Assembly: GCF_000372725.1 (NCBI RefSeq)
Contig: NW_005200680.1
Span: 111,671 to 175,670 of the forward strand
DNA from: Emiliania huxleyi CCMP1516
Taxonomy: Eukaryota; Haptophyta; Isochrysidales; Noelaerhabdaceae
Direction: 5' to 3'
Length of the DNA: 64,000 bases
Below, piece after piece: positions 47,070 to 57,700 of the stretch. Positions within the stretch are counted from its first letter, which is position 1. The number at the start of each line of letters is the position of its first letter. A program made the translations under genes and the position numbers. Under the pieces are notes generated by a model. That model was given only the letters and a program-made list of their open reading frames with translations. It ran no database searches and was not told the origin of the DNA.

Positions 47070-49784
47070 TTGCGAAGTGCAACGCGCACAAGAAGGCGAA
47101 GGAGCTCGGCGCCACGTTTGACGACCTGGCCGTTGGCTCAAGCTCGAGCCGTCGGTGGGCGAGAAGGCGCAGGTGCACTGGTTGTAGACCGCGGCCTTGA
47201 GCCTCTCGTACATCGGGGTAAGCTGCACGCCGCCGGCCTCGATGGCGCGGTGCTCGACCCGCCCGACCTACTCACGGACCTTGGCCTCGACGTCGAGCGC
47301 TTGTACGCGCTTCCCGCCGGCGACGCCGCCGCCGTCGAGACCGCACCGGCAGATGCGAGCGTGCTGGCAGAGGCAGAGGCGGAGGCGGAGGCGAGCGCGA
47401 AGGCGGCGGCGGCAGGCGCGCAGGGCGAGATCCCGGCGACCTCGGTCGAGATCTGCGTCAAGACGCTCGCCTCGAGTGTCGATGAGCCGGTGGTCGTCGG
47501 CCGCTACAACGTGGAGACGACGCCCTTGGCCGCGGTGAGGCGCGACGTCGGCGCCCACCTCGGCATCCCACTGCTGGAGGTCGAGCCTGCGGCGGCGGTG
47601 GCATCCGGCGACTTGCGTGCCGCTGAGTCGCTCGTCGAGCCAGGCAAAGTGCAGGTCAGGTTTGCGGACGGGCGCGTGCAGGCCCTGTACGTGCAGAGCG
47701 ACGAGACGGTCGAGACGATGCGGCCGAGGATCTCTGCCATCATGGGCGTCGAGCGCTGCGTCAGTACGACGTGACGCTACTGTCGGGGTGGGGCAACGAT
47801 TCGGCGGAGCTCGACTCTGGTGATGTCATCAGCGCGGGGATGGAGCTCTGCGCCGTGCTCGCCGAGCCGGAGGAGGCGTCGGCGCCGGTGCAGATCTTCG
47901 TCAAGACGCTGCAGGGACAGACGATCACCCTCGACGTGAGCCTCGACGCCAGCGTCGCCGCCGTCTACCAGGCGTTGCAGGACAAGCAGTGCCTCCCGGC
48001 GTGCCAGCTGCGCCTCATCTTTTCCAGCAAGGAGATGAATCCGGCAAGGCTCACTCTGTCCCTCCCTCCCTCCCACGACACGCCCACGACACGCCCACGA
48101 CACGCCCACGACGTGTCCCGCCTCAGGACGCTTCGGTGGTACGGCGTGACGAGGGAGTCGACGCTGCATGTGCTGCTACGCCTCGGCGCAAACCCTCCGT
48201 GGGGCGGCCTCGCACTCGGCGCGCTTGTGCGCCCGCCGAGGTCGGACGCTGAGCGGGTCAAGCTGCGGCTGATCAGGTCGGCGGCGGACGGCTGTGTTGG
48301 CGATCGGCTGGCGGCTGGCCGCGTCGAGGTCCTGGACGAGGCGCCAGAGCTGCTGCGCGACGCGCCGGTCGAGGCGCTCAGGTCGCTCGTCGGGGCCCTC
48401 TTCGGCACCCGCACCTCGAGGCTGATCCTCCGCGTTGCGACGCTGCATGATGACTCGGAGGCGGACCTCGGTGCCGTCTTTCAAGACGGCCGCGCGCTGT
48501 GGGAGTTTGGGCTGCAGGAATCTGCGGTCGTCTACATGGAGAAGGCCACCTTTAGCGAGGGCGAGGACGCGGACGGCGGCGAGGGCGGCGGCGGAGGCGG
48601 CGGCGGCGACGACATTGACGATTCGGCGCCGCGTTCTGCGCCGCCGAAGCTGGTGAAGCTCGACCTCAGCCTCGCTTCGCGCCCTCTGCGGTCGTCGGTC
48701 GACACCGAGCGCCGCAGCCTCGCCGAGTGGGGTTTCGTTGGCGGCCAGCGCAGCGTGCTGTACGCGCAGACGCGCATGGCGAGGGCGAACGAGGACGCAT
48801 CGCATCGCATCGGCACCCAGCAGGTCTTTTGCGTGTGCGGCGCGTGGCAGCCGCCGGTGGCGCAGAGCGAGCGCGGCCTCTCGTGCTTCCTCTCCTCGCT
48901 GATGGTGGCGGTCGATCACATGCACGCAAAGCCCGCCACCGCCGAGTACGCGATCGGCTTCCTGCGCGCGCTCGTCGTTGACTTCCCTCCTGCCCCGCAC
49001 GCGCTCAAGCTGCTCGTGCAACGGTCGGACGTGAGCGCCGCCGACAAGCACGCTCTCGCAAGCGCCGTGTACGCGCTCGGGCGCGCGCTGCTGCCGGCGA
49101 CGGTCGGCGACGGCGTTGTGTTCGAGTCGTCGCGTGTCGTCCTCCACTTCCTGCTCTCGCGTTTCGTCGTGGCCGACAACGAGACCGAGGCTGGCGATGC
49201 GTGGCAGCGCACGCCGCTCATGTGCAGCCTGACGAGCGAGCGACTCACCGACCCGGTGCGCCTCGCGGCGGCGAGCTCCTCGGCCGACGGCGCCGTCTTC
49301 GAGCGCAGCGCGGTACTCTCTCGCATCAAGATGGGCCTCGGCCGCTTCGCCGACGTGACGCCCGAGCAGCTCGTCACATGCCGCCGCACGGCTGCGCTGC
49401 TGCTCAGCCACCCGCGCGGTTTGGCAGCGCTCACGTGGACCGACGGCGGCAAGCCGCGCCGCAACCCGTCGCTCTTTGAGTGGGACTGGGGGAGGCTCGC
49501 GTCGACGGCCGCCGACGCGAGCTTCCTCAACCTGTGCGGCGAGCGCCCCGGCAGCGTGCTCCGACTGGTGCCGACTCTCGAGCTGGCGCGCGCGAGCACG
49601 CCGTGCTTGACGCGGCAGGCGCAGGGCCTTGTCTCCGTGCTCGTCGGCCGCGGTAAGGACGTGGCGCGATCGGCCCCAAGAGCTGCGCGCGGTCTGCGTG
49701 CGCGACGTCCGCCGCCTGACAGTGCTTGCGCGCTTGAGCGAGCTGTGGGAGCGAGCCATGGTATCACTCGTTGGGCCTGCGTAG
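47070..49784 (+). CDS. Ubiquitin-like and U-box-like domain protein, frame broken in places
   Basis: The frame from 47,070 includes a degenerate ubiquitin-like stretch (EICVKTLASSVDEPVVVGRY). At about 47,763 the protein continues in another frame (QYDVTLLSGWGNDSAELDSG). A second, clear ubiquitin-like domain follows: VQIFVKTLQGQTITLDVSLD, QLRLIFSSKEMNPAR, a short GC-AG intron with ACACGCCC repeats (48,041-48,128), then TLRWYGVTRESTLHVLLRLG. A helical region leads to a U-box-like segment, LMCSLTSERLTDPVRLA with GAVFERSAVLSRIK (49.2-49.35 kb). At about 49,660 the frame shifts again to ELRAVCVRDVRRLTVLARLS and stops at TAG 49,782-49,784. An E3-like role is inferred. A small ATG-led frame at 46,982 (MVRYDVTLCAAEREQ) may be the first exon. 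Confidence 0.55.
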
Positions 49785-50131
49785 CCACAAGTGATGCGGT
49801 TGACCTGGTGAGGCACCCGGGTGCTCGACGAGCCGTGCATCGCGATCTCGTCGGAGCCGTCCAAGTTGGATGTGGTCCCATCTGCTGTAAAAAAGGGTTT
49901 ATAAGTCAGGAGATGATCCTAGCTAGTCGCTTCTTGCTCCCCTGAATCTCCAATGGTGCTTCTTCGGGCCCACAGTCAGCTGTGAACAGCGAACTTGTTC
50001 ACAGGTGTTCTAATTTTGGTTGATTTTGAGCGTAAAAAATGCGTTTCCGGTCAGTTGACAGCGCGCTGCGAGTCTTGCAGCCGTGAGCTGCTCTCTCCGC
50101 GCAGTTTTTGTCGACTTCTGATCATCGCGTC
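49785..50131. other. Intergenic between tandem genes
   Basis: A short region between the ubiquitin-like/U-box gene and the sacsin-like gene. It contains AT-richer sequence (49,885-50,040) that probably combines the 3' end of one gene and the promoter of the next. No defined motif is recognised. Confidence 0.5.
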
Positions 50132-53100
50132 ATGCCGGCCGCTGAGCTGAGGGCTGACAGGAACGATGCGGCCAGAGCAAGTGAAGAATCGCCAGCTGTT
50201 CCTGACGTGGAATTTGGACAGAGCCAAGAGATCACCGTCACATTGCGAGGGATTGTCGAGAAGTACTCAGCTGCACAGCTGCTCAATGAGCTGCTGCAGA
50301 ATGCAGACGACGCAGGGTCGACCACATTCAAGGCTCTGCTAGATATGAGGACGGACGCTCATACCTCGCGAACGACCAAGCTATTCTCAGAGTCCTTGGC
50401 CGTGGCGCAGGGCCCGGCTTTATACCAGTTCAACGATGCTGTCTTCCGAGAGCAAGACTTCTTGTCCATCTCGAAGCCTGCTGACGGAGTAAAGGCTGGC
50501 GATCCGACTCGGACCGGGCAGTTTGGAGTTGGCTTCAACTCAGTGTACCACATCACTGACCTGCCATCTTTTGTATCCGGAGACTTCTTTGTTCTGTTCG
50601 ATCCCCACCAGAGGCATCTGCCGGGGAAGCCACGTGGCTGGCGGCAGCCCATTGATGATGCGTTTGGCGAGCGGTACGCCGATCAGCTGGCACCATTCCT
50701 TGAATGTTTCGACCATCTTGCGGACAATGGTGCAGGCGCAAACCGAGGTACGCTCTTCCGACTGCCGTTGCGCACGCGCGCCGAAGCCTCGGAGTCAAAG
50801 ATTAGGGGTGGTGAGGCTGGTGTTGTGTTGCCTGATGACGTGAGGACTCGGATCATCGAGCCCTTCGCGACGCGACTGGAGCAGCGCTTGCTCTTCCTGC
50901 GTTCGGTCAGCAATATCGAGATTTGGATCTGGGAGGAGGGCGCCGACCGTCCAACCAGGACAACCCACGCGACCATTGCCGCCACAGAGGCACAAGAGAG
51001 TGCCGCTGTGCTGCCGCGGAGCGTGATTGTTGACCTCATCCAGAAGCGCATGCACGAGGCTGTTGCTGTACCCGACGAGTATCAAACGACTGACAGCGCG
51101 CGCAAGTACTTGGCCGCTGTGCGGCCACCGTTTGACCCGGCATTAGACGTTGAGCGGCCGCTCTTCTGTGCTGTGCTACGATCATGCTCCGCAGAGGAGA
51201 CGCGAGAGGAGGAGTGGATGGTCTCCCACAACTTTGGCGATGCAGATGACCTCGCCTTCGCCGCGGCTGACTCGCAGCGCAAGATGTTTCGCAAGACCCT
51301 CATGCCGCTTGCTGCTGCAGCGGCGCGGCTCAGCCAGCGGAAGCTGCTATCGGGTGGTGTGTGGTCGGCATGGAGCTCAGCACCGCTACGTGCGGACGAG
51401 GGGTGCTTATTCGCTGCGCTGCCGCTGCCAATTTATTCGGGTGTCCCAGTCCATCTCAGCGGCCGATGGGAGGTCGGTGAGGACCGCAACTCTCTCTCGG
51501 TTGAGCCGAAAGAAAAGCTTCTGTGGAACAACCGACTCGCTCGGCGCGTCGCTGGTGTGGCGTATGCGCGCTTACTTCGAGCACTGGCCGCCGGCTGCAG
51601 GCTGCGCTCGCTCGAACAGCTCAATGACTCGGAGGCGGACGTGTTCCGTCGCGCCACCCTGAATCTGCTTTTCCCACCATCAGTTCAGATGGCAGGGGAC
51701 ACTGCTATCTTTAGCAGCATCTGCACCGGCACGTATGAGATGCTTGCGCGCGGCAATGACGAGCGTTGGGCTGGCTGCGCAAAGCGTCAGTGGGCGGGCG
51801 AGAATCTCGCCGAGATGACGGGGAATGTGGTGCACGTGCTTGCTGACGAGAGTGGTGGATGGCATGGCTGGGGCGAGGTACTCTTCATTAGTGACCACCT
51901 GTCGAGCGAGAATGCTGGCGGCGCTCCGCAGACGGGCAATATGGTGATCGGCGCGCTCGCGGAGGCGGGGATCCCACTGACGCGTGCGCCACAGTGCGCA
52001 CATGACGGCCTAAAGCGTTGCTGCAACTCTCACGACATGATGCTGACGCCGGCGACGGCACGGCAGCGACTGCGGCACTCAGATGCGCTGATCGAGCGTT
52101 TCCTTGCCTCTATTGATCCCGCACGCCGGTGCGCCTGGTGTCGTGACGTGCTCACCTACCTGCTGACGGATCTCAAGCCGCCACCCTCGCTCGCGCACCC
52201 ACCGAAAGGCAGTGCCGTGCGTATTACGCGTGAGGGGACACACAAGGGGCGGTGTGGCCACATACACACGTTGCTGGGCTCCGACTACAACATTAAGTTC
52301 CGAGACGCTGCCGGGCACGCCGAGTATCACAGAGCTCGCCGCGAAGATCTCGAGGTACTTGCGGATGCTCACGAGCTGTGCGGCCTCCATATCTGTCCAC
52401 TGCGCGACGGTCGCGTGTGCGCGCTTGCAAAGGCGCACGACAACGCGCCCACCGACAGCCTCCTTCTGAATCTTGAGCCAGGCCAATCGCCCAACACCGG
52501 GGCTACCCTTCAGGAGGGTGCACACGAGCATTCAGTTGTCGGCTGTGGCTTGGATCTGCTGCCCGACTGCCAAGACTTTGTGGACGCCACCGGTGACGAA
52601 TGCTACAGCGTCGCGCAGCTGTTATGGACGCATCGATCGGCTCTAGCGCTACGCACCTTCTCGCCCGTTGACGCGGCGCGCAGGCTGATCAAGCCAGAGT
52701 GGAGGGGCAACTGCGTACCGCGCTCAGAGTGGGAAGGATGCATGCCCCCTGGCTGGCTGTCCACGCTCTGGGGCCATATTGATCGGCTGTACAGGTGTGG
52801 TCAGCTATCTATGGCGGAGCTCCAAGAGGTGTCTGAGTGGCCAATGCTGCCGTGTGGCGACTCGGTGGCCCCGCTCGCGATGACAGCCAGAGCCATGGTG
52901 CATGACGCCACCCAAAGGGAGGTAGTCGAGGCGCTGTCTGCGCTCGGCATCCTTGTGGCGGACTGCGAATTCAACCCTGTGGCACTGAGTGACGAGCTGG
53001 CCCTCACACCCGTTGACACAGCTGGTGTCATTGGGGTGATTCAAGTGGAGGACATTGATTGGTCGTGCCTACAGCCCCATCATCGATCAGCGTTTCTGGA

Positions 53101-54221
53101 CCTCTTTGCGTCTGAAGACGGCACCACCTCCTCGCTTCTCGATAGCATTGCGAGTTTTCCGCTCTTTGAAATGGAGAGTGAGACCGGTCATGTGCCCCTG
53201 CCACCGCCGGGTGCTCGCTGGTTTGCACCTGACTTCAGCTTCGAAGGAGTGGATGATGGCCCACGCTTTGTACGGACCGTGCCCGAGCGGTGGCAGACGC
53301 TTTTCGTGATGCTCGGGGTGCGCGCGTTCCCATACGTGGACTACCTCGTGCAATATGTGCTTGCCCCAAGCCGGTGGGCAGCAATGGCCGATGATGACAG
53401 GAAACACGTTCTCTCGCAGCTCCGTGAAGCTCCTCAACTCCTCGGCGAGGCGCTATCGGACACCAGGTGCGCCATCACGTTCGGCGAGTGGCTTTCCAAG
53501 GCACCCTTGTTTGGCACGTGTGACAGCAGTTCAATGCGCCCCGCATGCGAGTTGCTGGATCCACGTGTCGCGTTGCACCTGCTGACGGCTTCACGCCGCT
53601 GTTCACCGCGTGCGAGACCGGCCACCTCAAGTGCGCCCACAGCTGCTTCTCGAGACCAGCGCGGCGGTCGACCAAGCTGCGGGCAGCGGCTTCACACCCC
53701 TGCACGTCGCGTGCCTGGAGGGCCACCCCACCGTCGTGCTCTGCCTGCTGCGGGCGGGCGCTGACACGGCGGCGCGCACCTCGGACGGGCGTACGGCGCT
53801 GCAGCTGGCAAAGGAGCAGGGCCACGCCGAGTGCGAGCGCGCACTCGAGGCGGCGGCGAGGGAGGCAGATGCGGCGCGGCACGCTGAGGAGCTGCTGGCG
53901 GAGGAGGAGGCGGAGGCACGTGCCAAGGTGAAGAAGAAGGCCAAGAAGAGGGGCAAGAAGAAGTCCTTGGCTGCAGAGGCGCCGGCTCCGAGGGAGGAGG
54001 AGCCGCCGGCCGACTTCATCTGCCCGATCACGACCGAGCTCATGAGTGACCCGGTGATGGCGGCGGACGGGCATTCGTACGAGCGGTCGGCGATCGAGCG
54101 CTGGCTCGCGACCAAGTCGACGAGCCCGATGACGGGCGAAGCGCTCGTGCAAAGCTTCCTCGCCCCCAACCACACGCTGCGCCGGCAGATCCGGGAGTGG
54201 GAAGAGGCGAACGCATGCTGA
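50132..54221 (+). CDS. Sacsin-type ATPase, ankyrin and U-box protein, apparently frame-disrupted
   Basis: ATG 50132 opens a 1,200-residue frame with a sacsin-repeat-type GHKL ATPase: N-box LLNELLQNADDAGSTTFKAL, EQDFLSISKPADGVKAGDP and RTGQFGVGFNSVYHITDLPS, as in Hsp90-like sacsin repeats. Sacsin-like helices extend to about 53.5 kb. The reading frame then changes to ankyrin text (DGFTPLFTACETGHLK, 53,588-53,635) and changes again to LLLETSAAVDQAAGSGFTPL and LAKEQGHAECERALEAA. A Lys-rich linker follows and a standard U-box (DFICPITTELMSDPVMAADG, SYERSAIERWLATKS) ends at TGA 54,219. ATPase chaperone plus E2-recruiting U-box suggests protein quality control. The two frame changes have no clean intron and may be sequence errors or true decay. 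The region is unusually intron-poor for this window. Confidence 0.7.
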
Positions 54222-54756
54222 AGAGCTCAGCGCTTGCGCCGCCCGCCCACCGTCGGCCGTCGCGCCGCGGGCGCGGCAGCGGCTTACACCCTCCCGGCCC
54301 TCTCTCGCAGAATCGACGTGTGCTTTAAAGCCGTATGCGCAATGCGGTGTACATAGCCTTGCCCCTCTGGCAGTACAGATCAGAGCTCCCGAGCGAGGTG
54401 AGGTGGACGCTCTGTCCCACATTCGCGGCTCGCTCTCGCTCTCGGCCTCTCGCCCTCGCGTTGCCGCTTTATTATTATTCTGAGGCTCGGGCGTCGGGGC
54501 TGACCAAGCATGAGTTGGTCAAAGTAGTCCAGGAGACACAAAAACGTAGCAGATGAACACAAAATGTGTGTTCGAGGCGTTCGGCGAGAGAGCGGAGGGA
54601 GAGCGCTTGTCGCTTGCGTCATCGCGGCGCGCGGGCGGGCCCGTGCCTGCTGTGGCTTGTGCGGGCCGCTCGCGCCCAGCGCTCCACCGCCGCCCACCGC
54701 CCAGTGCGAAATCGACGCGGAGCGTATACAGTTCCCCTCTCCCCCTTCTCCTCCGC
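54222..54756. other. Intergenic between convergent genes
   Basis: The 3' flanks of the U-box gene and UBA1. A TTATTATTATTC run near 54,470 may contain the polyadenylation region. I see no gene. Confidence 0.5.
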
Positions 54757-57700
54757 TCACCAGCCTCGGAATTTGTACTGGACGAAGGGCACCTGCGCAG
54801 GGCCAGGCGGTGTGGCTGAGCTCGCACGGAGGTGCTGGAGTCGCCCTGGGAGGCATGCGCTCCACCTCCACGTCCTCGTCGTCCTCGTCGTTGCAGCAAA
54901 TCTCAAACGTGAGCGAGTTTTGCGTCGGCTTGAACTCCGCCTTCGAGATCTCCTGCACCAACTGACTCATCGTCATCGGCATCCGCTCCTGCGGCGGCGG
55001 GCGGCGGCGGTGAGGGCGGCTGGGGCGGCGGCGGATTTCAGCGGAGGTGGCGAGTGCGTGGGGGCGGCGGCGGCGGGCTGTGTGCGCGCCTTGAGCTTCT
55101 TCTGGTTGGTGAAGAAGGAGTAGAGGATGGAGACGCCGCTCGAGATCATCGTCACCTCGAGCTTGTGCCGCTCCTGAAGATAGGCGAGGCGCTCCTTGAG
55201 GATGTGTCCAGGGAGTGTCTAGGGAGTGTCTAGGAGGTGTCTAGGAGGTGTCTATAGGAGGTGTCTAGGGAGGTGTCTGGGAGGTGTCTGGGAGTGTCTA
55301 GGGACGGCTCCTGGAAGTAGGCGAGGAACTCCTTGAGGGTGAGCTCTCTGCCCTCGTCCACCTCGTACCGGTCCCACAGCGTCCACTCGGCGCCCTTTGC
55401 GCCGATCTTGCGCTTGGGCGCGGCGATGGGCTCCGAGAAGGACACGAAGGGGAGGGCGAGGTTGACGAAGCCGTTCTTGAAGGACTCGATCGGCTTGGCC
55501 GGCTGCATGAGCTTGAGCAGCTCGAGGCAGACGAGCCTAGGACACGTCGCAGACACTTCCCAGACACTTCCGAGACACTTCTCGAGCAGCTCGAGGCAGG
55601 TCGAGCCCGGTGACGAGCGAGGTGGTGGTGGCGATGGCGGGGATGATCTTGCCCGCGATCTGCTTGGTGCGGTGGTGGTCCGCCTCGGTGATCTTGTAGT
55701 TGCGCGCGCGCAGGTTGGAGGCGGCGGCGATGAAGTCGATGTGGAAGTTGGTGTCGTCGTCCTTCTCAAAGTCGACCTGTCCACCGCCACGAGCTGTGAA
55801 GAAGCGTGTGGAAGGGTGGTGTGGAAGGGTGGTGTGGAAGGGTGGTGTGGAAGGGGGGTGGTACAGAACCTTCCCAAAGCCGGCCGGCGTCATCCGGAGC
55901 CTGCAAGCTATATCTCGGCTATATCTCGGCTATATCTCGGCTAGATCTCGGCTATGTCTCGCCGGAGTCATCCGGTACCCCGCGAGCGACGACGGCGCAG
56001 GCAGCGTGGCCACGATGGCGTCGCTCGCCTGTGACTCGTGAGGAGTAGCTGGCGAGGAAGCGTCTAGGGAGTGTCTAAGAAGTGTCGCTCGCCTCGTCCT
56101 CGTCGGGCGGCGGCGCGGCCGGCGCCTTCTCCGCCTCCTTCGGGTCCGTGGCGATCTTGACGCCTTGCTTCGGGACAAACTCGGGCACCATCGCCGCCTC
56201 GACCGCCTTCTTGAAGAGAGCGGGGTCGGTCGAGCCCTTGAGGCCTAGTCTCGGGTAAGTCTCGGGGTAGTCTCGGGTTAGTCTCGGGCGGGGCCAGTCG
56301 AGCCCTTGAGGGCCGTAGTTGAAGGCACGCAGGTTGGCGGCGGCGATGATGAAACCGAGGTGGAGCGGGTCGTCCGCCTAGTCGAGATATGGGGAGATAT
56401 GGGGAGATATGGCGAGATGTGGCGAGGTGGAGCGGGTCGTCCGCCGAGAACTGGAGCGGCGTCGGCGGCCGCTTGGGGCCCGACCAGAAGGGGGCACCTA
56501 ATTAAGAGTTAATTAAGCCTAATCAAGAGTTAATTAGGCTTGGGGCCCGACCAGAAGGGGGCACCTGCGAGGCGGGGGGTGGAGGAGGGGGGAGGGGGGC
56601 GTCTCCTCGGGAAGGGAGTGCCGGGCGGGCGCGACGGCGGGAGGGGCATCTGCCGGACGAGGTGGCCGTGTCGGAGTGTCTAGGGAGGTGTCTAGGGAGT
56701 GTCTAGGGAGTGTCTAGGGAGTGTCTAGGGAGTGTCTAGGGAGTGTCTAGGGAGTGTCTAGGGAGTGTCTAGGGAGTGTCTAGGGAGTGTCTAGGGAGTG
56801 TCTAGGGAGTGTCTAGGGAGTGTCTAGGGAGTGTCTAGGGAGGTGTCTAGGGAGTGTCTAGGGAGGTGTCTAGGGCGTGTCGGGGGAGTGTCTAGGGCGT
56901 GTCGGGGGAGTGTCTAGGGCGTGTCGGGGGAAGTGTCTGGGGAGTGTGGGGGGAGTGTCTCGCCGGACGAGGTGGCCATGTCGAGCGGGAAGTTGAAGAT
57001 GAGCTGCGCGATTTGGTTGTGGAAGAGCTCCTGCGGGCAAGGAGTTAATTAAGAGTTAATTAAGCGTTAATTAAGATTTGGTTGTGGAAGAGCTCCTGCG
57101 GGCAAGGCTCCGAAGGAGGGCTCAGAAGAGGCCCCAGACGGGCGGGAGCACGGCGCTGGAAGAGCCGAGCCCTGCCCGAGGGAGTGTCTAGGACGTGTCT
57201 GGGGGGTGTCGAGGAGGTGTCTAGGGCGTGTCTAGGGCGTGTCTGGGGGTGTGTGCAAGGGAGAGCTCCTCGAAGCGGAGACGCGCCCAGACCACACACT
57301 GCTCGAGCGAGATCGGCTTGTCGACGAGGTTCGCGGCGAGGGCCTCGAGCGTCGTCTTGCGCACGCCGGGCTGCCTAGGAAGAGGAAGAAGAAGAGCGGC
57401 GCGTCAGAGGAGAGGAGACGCACGGCCGCGAGGCCTTTCGCCCGCGTGGCCGCCTCTCGAGGTTGGAGAGGAAGTCTGGCTGGGAGAGGTAGGCGTTGAC
57501 GTCCTATTAATTAATAACTATATTGTTAATTTATATTCATTAATTAGGCTGGGAGAGGTAGGCGTTGACGTCCTCGGCGCCCTGCCGGAAGAGGCCCTCG
57601 AAGCAGTCGCGGCTCCACTGGATGGTGTGCCTAAGTCAGAGCTCATTACGAGTGAATCACGAGAGTGAGTTCAAGCAGTCGCGGCTCCACGGGATGGTGT

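Noticed and set aside
48176-49864. Long antisense ORFs (562 and 321 residues) opposite the ubiquitin-like/U-box gene
   Set aside because: High GC makes antisense frames stay open; the plus strand has clear ubiquitin-like and U-box-like motifs, the minus strand has none.
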